Under the pieces are notes generated by a model. That model was not told the DNA's origin, made no database searches, and saw nothing but the letters and a program-made list of their open reading frames with translations. A DNA stretch of 64,000 bases from Ornithinibacillus californiensis (GTDB taxonomy: Bacteria > Bacillota > Bacilli > Bacillales > Amphibacillaceae): NCBI RefSeq assembly GCF_001038485.1, contig NZ_LDUE01000048.1, positions 86,738 through 150,737 on the forward strand, given 5' to 3'. Position numbers and translations under genes: made by a program. Within the stretch, counting starts at the first letter, position 1; every line of letters starts with the position of its first letter. Below, piece by piece: positions 27,674-37,461 of the stretch.

Positions 27674-28318
27674 CTAGTCACGACTCCTTACAACTAATAC
27701 TATGCCGTCTTCAAACGAAAAAGTACCATTATTTCTTATAAGCTTGTTCGAAATAGAAAGAGTAGAACCCATCATTATTCTAGCTTTCGTTAAAGGGTAA
27801 TAAAATCCTTCTAGAGTTAACCCAATTACTTCTCGAGTAATAGGGATAAACGAAATTGTTGGATAGAGACTATCGAATGTTACAGTATAAGTACCGGGAT
27901 AAAACAATTCCAACTGATTATATTTATCGATTATATATCCTTGTATACCTTGATTAATTATTTGATTCAGTAACTGAATATTGATTAACGTGTGATCCAT
28001 TCTCCCACCGGTAACACCAAAAAAGTAAATCCTAGTTACGTTTAAAGAAAAAGCAATACTAAGTGCTAATTCCAAATCAGTTTGATCTTTTTCTATTGGA
28101 AAAAGTTCAATGCTTTTTGCATACTCTTCTATTGTTTCTAGTTCACTACTAGTAACTGAATCAAAATCTCCTACTGCATAATCCAAAGGGATATTGTTCT
28201 TAATAATAGAAAGAGCCCCTCTGTCTGCCCCTATCCAACAATCAATTTCACTTTGAAATTTCGATAAATTTGGGAATAAATCTGAAGGGCCATTTCCTAC
28301 AATAGCAACCGTATACAT
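27674..28318 (-). CDS. thiN: Thiamine pyrophosphokinase
   Basis: Converts thiamine to thiamine pyrophosphate with ATP. 214 residues; IGADRGALSI, YAVGDFDSVTSSELE and FPIEKDQTDLELAL are the family motifs (substrate- and Mg-binding), followed by FFGVTGGRMDHTLINIQLL. C-terminal beta domain ends FEDGIVLVVRSRD. ATG behind GGAGT. Directly after rpe, the usual order. Confidence 0.94.
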   Translation of the reverse strand: MYTVAIVGNGPSDLFPNLSKFQSEIDCWIGADRGALSIIKNNIPLDYAVGDFDSVTSSELETIEEYAKSIELFPIEKDQTDLELALSIAFSLNVTRIYFFGVTGGRMDHTLINIQLLNQIINQGIQGYIIDKYNQLELFYPGTYTVTFDSLYPTISFIPITREVIGLTLEGFYYPLTKARIMMGSTLSISNKLIRNNGTFSFEDGIVLVVRSRD

Positions 28319-28326
28319 ACAAACTC

Positions 28327-28983
28327 CTACACTTCTGCTGCTCTACGAATATCTTGGATTGCTTGTTTTCTATCTAATTGATTATATACTGCACTACCTG
28401 CCACTAGCACTTCAGCACCTGCGTCCGCACATTTTTTTGCAGTAGATACATTAACACCGCCATCAACTTCTATCTCAAAAGAATTACCAAATTCTTTTCT
28501 CCAAGCAGCTATCTGTTGGATCTTCTTTACTGTAGACTCAATAAAAGATTGCCCACCAAATCCTGGATTAACTGTCATTACTAACACTAAATCCACATCT
28601 GCTAATACCTCTTTAATCATTTCAGCAGGTGTACCAGGATTAATTGCAACTCCTGCTTTTACACCGTTTGCTTTAATTAACTGAATCGTTCTATGTAGGT
28701 GAACAGTAGCCTCTTGATGGACGGTAATAATGGAGGCACCTGCGTTAGCAAATGATGAAATATATTGATCAGGATTTTCAATCATTAAATGAACATCTAA
28801 TGGTATTGTCGCAATCGGATTAATCGCTTCTACGATTAATGGTCCGATAGTAATGTTGGGTACAAAGTTGCCATCCATTACATCGACATGAATATAATCT
28901 GCTCCACCTTGTTCAACTTCCTTAATTTCCTCTCCCAACTTAGCAAAGTCAGCTGATAATATGGAGGGTGCTATTTTAACCAT
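28327..28983 (-). CDS. rpe: Ribulose-phosphate 3-epimerase
   Basis: Interconverts ribulose-5-P and xylulose-5-P in the pentose phosphate pathway. 218-residue TIM barrel: MVKIAPSILSADFAKLG, the metal-binding ADYIHVDVMDGNFVPN, VNPGFGGQSF and EVDGGVN segments. I take the ATG at 28983, which has GAGGT upstream and starts one base after the rsgA stop codon; the open frame extends further into rsgA without homology. Confidence 0.96.
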   Translation of the reverse strand: MVKIAPSILSADFAKLGEEIKEVEQGGADYIHVDVMDGNFVPNITIGPLIVEAINPIATIPLDVHLMIENPDQYISSFANAGASIITVHQEATVHLHRTIQLIKANGVKAGVAINPGTPAEMIKEVLADVDLVLVMTVNPGFGGQSFIESTVKKIQQIAAWRKEFGNSFEIEVDGGVNVSTAKKCADAGAEVLVAGSAVYNQLDRKQAIQDIRRAAEV

Positions 28984-28984
28984 G

Positions 28985-29866
28985 TTAATACCTCGGCTTT
29001 CGTGTTTGTATTTCTTCCAAAAAGCTAATGTAATGTTCATAGCGATATTCTGGAAGTTCTCCATTTTCTACTGCTGCCTTAACAGCACATTTTGGTTCTT
29101 TTTTATGTAAACATCCTCGAAATTTACAGGAGTCTACAAGTTCACGCATTTCTGGGAAGCAATAGGATAATTCATCCGCTTCTATTTCACTAAAATCTAA
29201 AGCACTAAAACCTGGTGTGTCTGCAACTAATCCACCATTAATTTCAATGAGTTCAACATGTCTAGTTGTATGCTTACCACGTCCTAGACTTTTAGAGATT
29301 TCAGCTGTTTTTAAGCTTGTCTCAGGGCTTAGCACGTTAATTAGTGATGATTTTCCAACACCTGATTGACCTGCAATCACTGTGACTTCATCTTTTAGAT
29401 AAGCTTTTATTCGGTCTAAATCATCAGGTTGCTTCGTAGAAAACATTTCAATTTTATACCCTATTGCCTTATAATCTGCTTGAAATTTCCTTATATCTAT
29501 TAGCTGTTCCTCTGTTAAAAGATCTATTTTTGTTATAAAAATGGTTGGAGTAATCCCCTTGGCTTCAATTAACACTAGAAAACGATCCAGCAAAGTCGTG
29601 CTAAAGTCTGGGGAAACAGCAGAACTAACAATAATTGCTTGCGTTATATTGGCAATAGGAGGACGAACTAATTCATTCGTCCTTTGTTTTACTTCAGTAA
29701 TATAACCTTCCTTTTCTTCCCGTAAGTCAAAGGATACGGTGTCACCAACAAGTGGTGTAATATTCTTATTGCGGAATACCCCTCTACCCCTACATTGGTA
29801 AAGATCATCTGTCGTTTGTACATAGTAGAATCCACTTAAAGCTTTAACTATTTTGCCCTCTGGCAT
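28985..29866 (-). CDS. rsgA: Ribosome small-subunit-dependent GTPase A
   Basis: Circularly permuted GTPase (YloQ/CpgA) acting late in 30S assembly. 293 residues: N-terminal OB fold (residues ~1-65), then G4 ITKIDLL, G1 GQSGVGKSSLINVL, G3 VADTPGFSAL, and a C-terminal zinc site with the spaced Cys/His of SYCFPEMRELV, CKFRGCLH and KEPKCAV. Starts right after the prkC stop (TAAATG) and belongs to the prpC-prkC-rsgA-rpe-thiN run. Confidence 0.96.
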   Translation of the reverse strand: MPEGKIVKALSGFYYVQTTDDLYQCRGRGVFRNKNITPLVGDTVSFDLREEKEGYITEVKQRTNELVRPPIANITQAIIVSSAVSPDFSTTLLDRFLVLIEAKGITPTIFITKIDLLTEEQLIDIRKFQADYKAIGYKIEMFSTKQPDDLDRIKAYLKDEVTVIAGQSGVGKSSLINVLSPETSLKTAEISKSLGRGKHTTRHVELIEINGGLVADTPGFSALDFSEIEADELSYCFPEMRELVDSCKFRGCLHKKEPKCAVKAAVENGELPEYRYEHYISFLEEIQTRKPRY

Positions 29867-31897
29867 TTATTCACCTTCTTCTTTATATGGAATAATTTGG
29901 TCTTCAATCTTTTCATCATCACGCCATACTATAATACGCGCTTCACTATTTCGTTCAATTACTACCTCAATTGTTCTCTCTGTATCCTCATAAATATTAA
30001 ATTGTGTTTGAACAACCGTAATATCCGAATTTACCATGTCCTGCACATAAATCTTAATTTCTTGAGGAATAGGTTCGCTTTCTGGATTCTCTTCTCCATT
30101 TTCAGTTCCACTTTGTTCGGTATCGTCTGCTGTATACTCAATAAATAAAGGCACAGCTCGGGTTATAAATGGTGGCTCTTCACGCCCCAAGGAAACATAT
30201 ACGTTTACCGTATCATCCTCATTCAGTGTTTCACTTGGTTGGGGATCTTGTCTTATTATCCTTCCTTCAGGTTCAGTATCAGAATGTTCTTCATGTACTA
30301 CCATAATCAAGCCTTTTGCTTCTAAATAAGCCTTTGCTTCATCCACAGTAGATCCTACAACATTACCAACTTCAACTGGCTCTTTCCCTTTACTAATCTC
30401 AAACAGAACTGAAGTCTCACTTGGTACTACTTCTGTATTTGGCTCAGGTCGAATCTGCCTAACAATCTCTCCAACTGGACGATCAGAAAATACTTCTTCG
30501 GTTCTAATATTCAAAAAGCCTTTTTCGTTTAGTAGTCGCTCTGCATCTCTAAACTGCCTACCCGTATAATCATCAAATTCCTGTTTTTTCTTACCCTCAC
30601 TTACATATACAGTAACTGTATGCCCTTCTTTTACGGTTCTTCCAGGTCTAGGATTAGTTTTAATGACTTTTCCTTCTTCTATTTCCTCATGTGGTTCATC
30701 TTTTCGCTCTACTTTTAAGTTAAGGAGTTCTAATTCTTCTTTAGCATCCTCATATTCAGAGTCGATAATTTCAGGAATAGTAACGTCCTTAGGTTTTGTT
30801 AAACTAGGAACAACAAAAGCAGCAATTAGTGTTCCAGTTAATAGTAGAAAAAGAATTATGGAAGTTATTAGTAGCTTCTTATTTTTCTTTTTCTTATTAT
30901 TTAAATTAGAAGGAGGAACTTGTCCATTATTGCCAACTTTTTTCGTTTCTGCATTTGCTTGATGGACAATCGTATCTTGATGAATGTTTTGTAATTGGTT
31001 TTCCGTGATTATTGGAATAGCCTTTGTTTCCTCCCCAACTTCTGTTGGAGCCGTATATTTTGGCTCGTCCAACTTTTCAGGAGAAAGAGCAATTTCCAGC
31101 GTATCTTCCATTTCATAAACCGTGTTAAATCGATGAAAAGGATCCTTTGCTGTTGCTTTTAATACGATATTTTCAACACTTTGTGGTACATCGGGACTAA
31201 ATCGTCGTACAGACGGAGTCTCACTTTGTAAGTGTTTAAGGGCAATCGATACGGGTGACTGACCAGAAAATGGGAGCCTACCAGTTAGCATCTCAAAGAA
31301 CACAATCCCTAACGAATAAATATCAGATTTCTTGGTCGCCATTCCACCTCTTGCCTGTTCAGGTGATAAATAATGTACAGATCCTAAAATTGAATTTGTT
31401 TGTGTCAATGAAGTTGCACTCAACGCAACTGCAATTCCAAAATCTGTTACTTTAACATGACCATATGTATCAATTAAGATATTCTGAGGCTTAATATCAC
31501 GATGCACAATCCCGTTCTCATGCGCATGTGCAATTGCTGCTGTGATTTGCTTCATAATTTCAATTGCTTCAGGCACATCAATTGGACCATATCGTTGAAT
31601 AAATTCCTTAAGTGTCATACCATCTACATATTCCATTACCATATATAGAATCTGTTCTTCTTCACCTACATCATAGATGGTAACGACATTGGGATGCGAT
31701 AAACTTGTTGCTGATTGGGCTTCACGGTCAAATCGTGCAATAAATTCTTCATCATTGGCATATTCTAATCGTAGTACTTTGATAGCAACGCTACGATCTA
31801 AGATGATATCCTTCGCAAGATAAACATCTGCCATTCCACCTCCGCCAATTTTCTCCCTGATTTGATAACGATCGCTTAGTAGATGACCATTTAGCAC
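29867..31897 (-). CDS. prkC: Serine/threonine protein kinase PrkC with PASTA repeats
   Basis: Membrane kinase that responds to muropeptides and controls germination and cell-wall processes. 676 residues: cytoplasmic kinase domain with IGGGGMADVYLA, VAIKVLRLE, catalytic HRDIKPQNILI and DFG; a juxtamembrane basic linker; one transmembrane helix around residues 342-365; three PASTA domains (starting near DVTIPEIID, FDDYTGRQF and VEVGNVVGS); and a ~100-residue C-terminal beta-rich tail. GTG start overlaps the prpC stop by 7 bases. Confidence 0.96.
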   Translation of the reverse strand: MLNGHLLSDRYQIREKIGGGGMADVYLAKDIILDRSVAIKVLRLEYANDEEFIARFDREAQSATSLSHPNVVTIYDVGEEEQILYMVMEYVDGMTLKEFIQRYGPIDVPEAIEIMKQITAAIAHAHENGIVHRDIKPQNILIDTYGHVKVTDFGIAVALSATSLTQTNSILGSVHYLSPEQARGGMATKKSDIYSLGIVFFEMLTGRLPFSGQSPVSIALKHLQSETPSVRRFSPDVPQSVENIVLKATAKDPFHRFNTVYEMEDTLEIALSPEKLDEPKYTAPTEVGEETKAIPIITENQLQNIHQDTIVHQANAETKKVGNNGQVPPSNLNNKKKKNKKLLITSIILFLLLTGTLIAAFVVPSLTKPKDVTIPEIIDSEYEDAKEELELLNLKVERKDEPHEEIEEGKVIKTNPRPGRTVKEGHTVTVYVSEGKKKQEFDDYTGRQFRDAERLLNEKGFLNIRTEEVFSDRPVGEIVRQIRPEPNTEVVPSETSVLFEISKGKEPVEVGNVVGSTVDEAKAYLEAKGLIMVVHEEHSDTEPEGRIIRQDPQPSETLNEDDTVNVYVSLGREEPPFITRAVPLFIEYTADDTEQSGTENGEENPESEPIPQEIKIYVQDMVNSDITVVQTQFNIYEDTERTIEVVIERNSEARIIVWRDDEKIEDQIIPYKEEGE

Positions 31898-32652
31898 GAG
31901 GCTTCACCTTCTTCCACTGACGTTTCGTGCTGTATAATAATAAGCGAAACATTATCCTCCCCACCACGTTCATTTGCCAAATCCACGAGATGCTTCCCAA
32001 CCTGATCTATTTGATTAGTCGATTTCATAGACTCTTCAAGTTCCCCGTCTAGAACTTTATCTGTTAATCCATCTGAACATAATAAAAGCTTGTCTCCATC
32101 CTCCCAATTTATTGTCTGAATGTCCGCTTCTACCAATTCGCTAGTACCAAGCGCTCGTAAGACAACATTTTTTCTTGGATGTACTAGTGCATCATCTTTA
32201 GAAATTTGTCCGGATTGCACTAGAGCATTAACTAGAGAGTGGTCTTCTGTAATTTGCTTGAAGCTATATTCATTAAATAAATAACATCTGCTATCACCTA
32301 TGTGAGCAACAGTTATAAAATCCTCTGTACAAACGGCGACCACAATTGTTGTCCCCATGCCTTGACACTCAGCCTTCTCTTTTGAACGTTGAAAGATGGA
32401 AGAATTCGCTTCAATTAATGCTTTTTCTAGCCACTCTTCTGCTTCCTCAGGGGATGTAACGCCATTATTTATCCGCCACTTCTCCTCCAGGATCGTGGTT
32501 GCCATTTCACTAGCAACATCTCCAGCCTGGTGTCCTCCCATACCATCAGCAATTATTGCTAAATACTGATCATGATTATTGGAAAATATTCCACCAGAAT
32601 CTTCATTGTGACTTCTTACTTGACCACGATCCGTCAAAAAATGTCCTTCCAT
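31891..32652 (-). CDS. prpC: PP2C-type serine/threonine phosphatase PrpC (Stp)
   Basis: Metal-dependent phosphatase that reverses PrkC phosphorylation. 253 residues with PP2C motifs RSHNEDSGG, IADGMGGHQAGDVAS, AHIGDSRCYLF, LCSDGLTD and GGEDNVSLIII. Its stop overlaps the prkC start, so the kinase and its partner are translationally coupled. Confidence 0.96.
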   Translation of the reverse strand: MEGHFLTDRGQVRSHNEDSGGIFSNNHDQYLAIIADGMGGHQAGDVASEMATTILEEKWRINNGVTSPEEAEEWLEKALIEANSSIFQRSKEKAECQGMGTTIVVAVCTEDFITVAHIGDSRCYLFNEYSFKQITEDHSLVNALVQSGQISKDDALVHPRKNVVLRALGTSELVEADIQTINWEDGDKLLLCSDGLTDKVLDGELEESMKSTNQIDQVGKHLVDLANERGGEDNVSLIIIQHETSVEEGEASC

Positions 32653-32697
32653 ACAACCACCCCTTATCCGAGCATCACTGTTTTTATATAAGTATTA

Positions 32698-32738
32698 CAC
32701 AAAATACCAGATAAGAATATCCTTTTTCTGGTATTTTT
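32698..32738 (-). terminator. Hairpin between rsmB and prpC
   Basis: Perfect 11-bp stem AAAATACCAGA (32701-32711 with 32727-32737) and a 15-base loop. The T tract after it is short (ATTTTGTG), so termination may be partial. It sits where rlmN would be in B. subtilis. Confidence 0.55.
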
Positions 32739-32743
32739 AATAT

Positions 32744-34093
32744 TTAAGTTTGCCTTATTAATCTTGTCAAGAAAAAGCCATCTGTTTGATAAGTCTGAGG
32801 AAAAAGTTGAAACCCATATTCTGTAATACCGCTAGATTCCTTTAGTTCTTTAGGTAACTCACTAAAGAGATTCTTATCAACCGCGTAATTAGGATTTTTC
32901 TTTAAAAAATCCTGTACCACTTCTTCATTTTCAATAGGATCTACCGTACATGTACTATACATTAATAATCCACCGCGTTTTAGTAATGGAGCAATGGTTG
33001 TAAGAATATCTTTCTGGATTTCTGACAATCTTTCAATATCAGCTAAAGTTTTATTGTATTTTATATCTGGCTTACCACGCATGACCCCTAGTCCCGAGCA
33101 TGGGGCATCAACCAGAATTCGGTCAAAGGATTCTGCTTGATAGCGCTCTGTTAATTTTCTTGCATCCATTTCCTCTGCATCTATAATGGTTAGATTTAAA
33201 TCCTTCGCTTTATCTTGAATAAGTTTGATTTTTTTCTTATGTAAATCATGCGCATGAACAACGCCTTCATTTTCCATTTTTTCAGCGATGTGTGTCGCTT
33301 TTCCTCCCGGAGCACTGCAAGCATCCAAAACGGTATCTCCCGGGCGCACATCAATCATTTCACCAACTAACATAGAGCTCTGATCCTGAATAGTTAATAA
33401 ACCTTTTTCAAACAAAGCAGACCTTAAAATATTTCCTTTTTCTATGAGAATACCTTGCTCGGAAAAAATGGAAGGAGACACTTCATAACCCTCCTGTTCT
33501 AACTGGTTTATTGCTTCTTCTCTAGAAATTTTCATTGGTTGAATACGTACAGACATTGGCTTATGTTGTAGGTTTGCTTCACACATTTCTTTCGTAACTT
33601 CATAGCCATAATGGTCTATCCAACGCTTTACTAGCCATTCTGGGTGGCTAGTTTCTATACTTAGACGCTTGACTTGGTCATCTATTTTACTTATTTCCGG
33701 AACACCTTCACGTTGAATCTTTCTTAGTACTGCATTAACTAAAGAAGCAATTCCCTTATGCCCTCGCTTTTTGGCAATTTCTACAGCCTCATGAATGATT
33801 GCATGGTCAGGTACTTTATCTAAGTAGACCATTTGGTAAATTGACATACGCAGCAACATACGCACCCAAGGGGCAATTTGTTTCTTCTGGTTAATAAAAT
33901 GATCGATATAATAATCTAACGTCATCTTACGCTGAATGGTCCCATAAACAATCTCTGTCAATAAACCTTCATCTTTGGGGGAGATTTTTTTTGACTGTAT
34001 TTCATGATTAATTAGCAGATGGCTATAACCGCTATCCTGCTCAATTCGAAGCAATAAATCAATAATTGTATTTCTAAGAAGATATTTACTCAT
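32744..34093 (-). CDS. rsmB: 16S rRNA (cytosine967-C5)-methyltransferase
   Basis: 449 residues. N-terminal NusB-like helical domain (about residues 1-140), then a SAM-dependent methyltransferase domain: LDACSAPGGKATHIA (SAM site), DAPCSGLGVMRGKPD and the catalytic cysteine in YSTCTVDPIENEE. Immediately follows fmt by 2 bases and shares its operon. Confidence 0.96.
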   Translation of the reverse strand: MSKYLLRNTIIDLLLRIEQDSGYSHLLINHEIQSKKISPKDEGLLTEIVYGTIQRKMTLDYYIDHFINQKKQIAPWVRMLLRMSIYQMVYLDKVPDHAIIHEAVEIAKKRGHKGIASLVNAVLRKIQREGVPEISKIDDQVKRLSIETSHPEWLVKRWIDHYGYEVTKEMCEANLQHKPMSVRIQPMKISREEAINQLEQEGYEVSPSIFSEQGILIEKGNILRSALFEKGLLTIQDQSSMLVGEMIDVRPGDTVLDACSAPGGKATHIAEKMENEGVVHAHDLHKKKIKLIQDKAKDLNLTIIDAEEMDARKLTERYQAESFDRILVDAPCSGLGVMRGKPDIKYNKTLADIERLSEIQKDILTTIAPLLKRGGLLMYSTCTVDPIENEEVVQDFLKKNPNYAVDKNLFSELPKELKESSGITEYGFQLFPQTYQTDGFFLTRLIRQT

Positions 34094-34095
34094 TA

Positions 34096-35037
34096 TTATT
34101 CACCCATTTTAGTACCGATTTGAATTCTATCACTTGATCCTTGTAGATAGTCCTTTACGGTCATTCTTTTTTTTCCCGCAGGTTGAATCTCTGTTAGCCT
34201 GATGCCTTTCCCATTTCCACAGGTAACAATAAATGCTGCATCATTCTCTTTCTCAACAACTTCACCTGGTTCTCCTTGAAGGTCCTGTTCAACCGGTTCA
34301 CCCCACCAAATCTTCATCGTTTGGTTTTGATAAGTTGTAAAAGCAACAGGCCAAGGGTGTAAACCGCGTATTTGGTTGTATATCTCTCTATGTGTACGAT
34401 TCCAATCAATTTTTTCTTGTTCACGCTTAATGTTAGAAGCAAAAGTAGCCTTTGCGTCATCCTGTTTAGTAGGAGTTATTTCCCCGTTAAACAGTTTAGG
34501 TAATGTTTCTAAAAGTAACTGTGAACCTACAGCAGATAATTTATTATGCATCGACCCAACGTGGTCGTTCTCTTCAATTGGAATGCTTCTTTGTGTCAGG
34601 ATATCCCCAGCATCTAGTTTTTCAACCATATACATAATTGTAATACCTGTCTCTTTTTTACCTTCCATAATTGCATAATGTATAGGAGCTCCACCTCGTA
34701 ATTCTGGAAGTAATGATGCATGGACATTAATACATCCATACTTTGGTCCATCCAATAATTCGTTAGGTAGGATTTGTCCATAAGCAGCTGTTACGATGAT
34801 ATCAGGATTATAGTCCAAAATCTCTTGATACTCATCTCTGATTTTTTCCGGCTGATATACTGGAATTCCATGTAGCTCTGCCTCGACCTTTACAGGAGGT
34901 GGAGTAATTATTTTCTTTCTTCCTTTTGGTCGATCTGGTTGTGTAACTACTAATACTACTTCATAACTTGAAGATACTAATTTATTTAAAATAGGAACCG
35001 AGAAATCTGGTGTTCCCATAAATACAATCCGCTTCAT
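34096..35037 (-). CDS. fmt: Methionyl-tRNA formyltransferase
   Basis: Formylates initiator Met-tRNA. 313 residues: [13 protein letters not shown] at the N-terminus, catalytic [20 protein letters not shown] and [18 protein letters not shown]-terminal OB-like tRNA-binding domain. The partner gene def, which usually lies between priA and fmt, is missing; the gap to priA is only 15 bases. Confidence 0.97.
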   Translation of the reverse strand: MKRIVFMGTPDFSVPILNKLVSSSYEVVLVVTQPDRPKGRKKIITPPPVKVEAELHGIPVYQPEKIRDEYQEILDYNPDIIVTAAYGQILPNELLDGPKYGCINVHASLLPELRGGAPIHYAIMEGKKETGITIMYMVEKLDAGDILTQRSIPIEENDHVGSMHNKLSAVGSQLLLETLPKLFNGEITPTKQDDAKATFASNIKREQEKIDWNRTHREIYNQIRGLHPWPVAFTTYQNQTMKIWWGEPVEQDLQGEPGEVVEKENDAAFIVTCGNGKGIRLTEIQPAGKKRMTVKDYLQGSSDRIQIGTKMGE

Positions 35038-35052
35038 CTAAATACCTTCTTT

Positions 35053-37461
35053 CTACATAAGGTGATATGGTTGCATATCAACAGTAATTAATATGTCCTC
35101 TTTTCGTACTTCTTCTGCAAATTGATCGATAATCTTCTTGACGTATTTTCGAAGATTAGGTTCATTTTTGTATTTTATCATGCATTGATAGCGATATCTA
35201 TCTTTCATCCTTGAAATTGGTGAAGGGGTTGGACCGAGCACGACCGTATCGTCACCGACAACCTTCAACAGTAATTGTACAATTCGTTGTGTTATTTGTA
35301 CGACTTTTAAATGATTAGGATGTGAGACGGTAATTAATGCTAAATATACGTAAGGCGGGTATCGGAAAGTCTTCCTAATTTGCATTTCACGTAGAAAGAA
35401 TTGGTTAAAGTCGTAATCACTTGCTAATTGAATACTATAATGTTCTGGTGTATAGGTTTGAACAATGACTTTACCAGGTAATTCATGTCTTCCTGCTCTC
35501 CCACTAACTTGGGTTAATAGTTGAAAGGTTTTCTCACTCGAGCGAAAATCAGGCAAATGTAACATCGAGTCAGCAGTTAATACACCAACTAATGTAACAT
35601 TAGCAAAATCGAGTCCTTTTGCTATCATCTGTGTTCCCAATAAAATTTCCGCTTCTTTGTTTGCAAATTTCTTCAATAACTTTTCATGTGCGCCTTTTTT
35701 TCTAGTTGTATCCACGTCCATCCGTATAACACGGGCATGTGGCATGAGTTGCTGTAAGGATTCCTCCACACGCTGGGTACCAGTACCAAAATAGCGAATG
35801 GAGTCGCTATTACATTCTGGGCATTGCATAGGCATAGGCTCTTCATATGAACAGTAATGACATTTTAGGTGATTCGATTGCTTATGATAAGTAAGAGCGA
35901 TATCACAATGTGGACATTGTTTTACATGTCCACATTCTCTACACATAACAAACGTAGAATATCCTCTTCTATTTAGTAATAAAACAATCTGTTCACCGCG
36001 TTCCATAGCACTTTCCATACTTTCCTTTAAAGCCATAGAAAACATGGAACGATTTCCACTATGTAACTCGTCTCGCATATCAACGATTTCTACTTTTGGC
36101 ATCGCATTCTCATTGGTTCGCTTGTCCAGTGTTGTTAGTTTATAGACTCCTTTTTGAGCCCGTGCGTATGATTCAAGTGTTGGAGTTGCACTTCCTAATA
36201 CAATTGGGCAGTTATGATATTGGCCACGTTTAATTGCAATATCTCTAGCATGATACCTCGGTTGATCCTCTTGCTTATATGTCGTTTCATGCTCTTCATC
36301 AATTATAATGATACCGAGATTCTCAAAGGGAGCAAAAATAGCAGACCTTGCACCTACTACTACACTAACCTGTTTAGCTTGAATTTTTCTCCACTCATCA
36401 AACTTCTCTCCATTAGAAAGGGCACTATGCATTACTGCAACTTGATTACCAAAACGACCTTTAAACCGATTTACCATTTGAGGAGTCAGAGCAATCTCAG
36501 GTACTAAAACAATTGCCTCTTTTCCCTGCTTTATTACTTCTTGTATAGCTTGCAAATAGATTTCCGTCTTCCCACTACCAGTAACTCCATGAACCAAAAT
36601 CACATCATGTTCAACTTGGTTCACCTTTTCAACAATTGGTTGTAATGCTAATTCCTGCTGTTCCGTTAATTTTAAAGGCTCCGTTCTTTCAAAAGCTTCC
36701 TCATCATAAGGATTACGATATACTTCTTTTTTATACTCTTTTAATAGTTCTTTCTCTAGAAGAGCTTTAATAACCGTTCGATTCGAATTTGTTAATTTAA
36801 ATAATTTACTCTGCTCAATTTGTTCTGGAAATTGAATGAAGAAGGATAGTACTTGCCTTTGTTTTTTAGCGTTTTGTGGTAAATCTAGCAAAGCCTCTTC
36901 TAATAAATAGCTATCCTTATTAGGTTCAATTATCGTAATTAACTTCTTTGTAATCTTTGATTTCACAAGATACTCAATAGATATAGAAGTGTCATGAATA
37001 GCCTTCTGCAACTTAGAATATGGAACCTGAGACTGTTCAAATTCTTCAAAGCTTATGACATCTCTACCTGCAAACAAATATTCCAATTCGTCTGCCAACG
37101 GTTCTTGGATATTTCTTACGAGTTCTTTTTTATATTGTGCCTTTAATACTTGCGGTAACATCGCCTGATAGGCTGTTATGTACATCGTTAACGTATCTTC
37201 TGCAACCCATTTTCCAAGTTCGAGTAATTCCTTTGTAAGCACTGGTTGAATGTCTAATACTTCAATAATAGATTTTAATTTATCAAATTCAGAAGTATCC
37301 TTTATCCCAACAACAAATCCTGTTATTTTCCTAGGCCCAAATGGTACTACCACACGCATTCCCATGGTTAATATTTCTTTGAACCGTTCTGGAATAATAT
37401 AATCAAATGTTTGATTGATGGACTTCGCTTGAACATCAACAATAACACTAGCTATACTCAC
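35053..37461 (-). CDS. priA: Primosomal protein N' (replication restart helicase PriA)
   Basis: Recognises abandoned forks and loads the primosome. 802 residues: N-terminal 3'-end binding domain, helicase motor with HGVTGSGKTEIYLQAIQ, DEEHETTYKQ, LGSATPTLES, a zinc-binding insert with four Cys pairs (CRECGHVKQCPHC, LKCHYCSY, MQCPECNSDS), and SGRAGRHELPG. GTG start overlaps coaBC stop (GTGA). Full length. Confidence 0.97.
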   Translation of the reverse strand: MSIASVIVDVQAKSINQTFDYIIPERFKEILTMGMRVVVPFGPRKITGFVVGIKDTSEFDKLKSIIEVLDIQPVLTKELLELGKWVAEDTLTMYITAYQAMLPQVLKAQYKKELVRNIQEPLADELEYLFAGRDVISFEEFEQSQVPYSKLQKAIHDTSISIEYLVKSKITKKLITIIEPNKDSYLLEEALLDLPQNAKKQRQVLSFFIQFPEQIEQSKLFKLTNSNRTVIKALLEKELLKEYKKEVYRNPYDEEAFERTEPLKLTEQQELALQPIVEKVNQVEHDVILVHGVTGSGKTEIYLQAIQEVIKQGKEAIVLVPEIALTPQMVNRFKGRFGNQVAVMHSALSNGEKFDEWRKIQAKQVSVVVGARSAIFAPFENLGIIIIDEEHETTYKQEDQPRYHARDIAIKRGQYHNCPIVLGSATPTLESYARAQKGVYKLTTLDKRTNENAMPKVEIVDMRDELHSGNRSMFSMALKESMESAMERGEQIVLLLNRRGYSTFVMCRECGHVKQCPHCDIALTYHKQSNHLKCHYCSYEEPMPMQCPECNSDSIRYFGTGTQRVEESLQQLMPHARVIRMDVDTTRKKGAHEKLLKKFANKEAEILLGTQMIAKGLDFANVTLVGVLTADSMLHLPDFRSSEKTFQLLTQVSGRAGRHELPGKVIVQTYTPEHYSIQLASDYDFNQFFLREMQIRKTFRYPPYVYLALITVSHPNHLKVVQITQRIVQLLLKVVGDDTVVLGPTPSPISRMKDRYRYQCMIKYKNEPNLRKYVKKIIDQFAEEVRKEDILITVDMQPYHLM

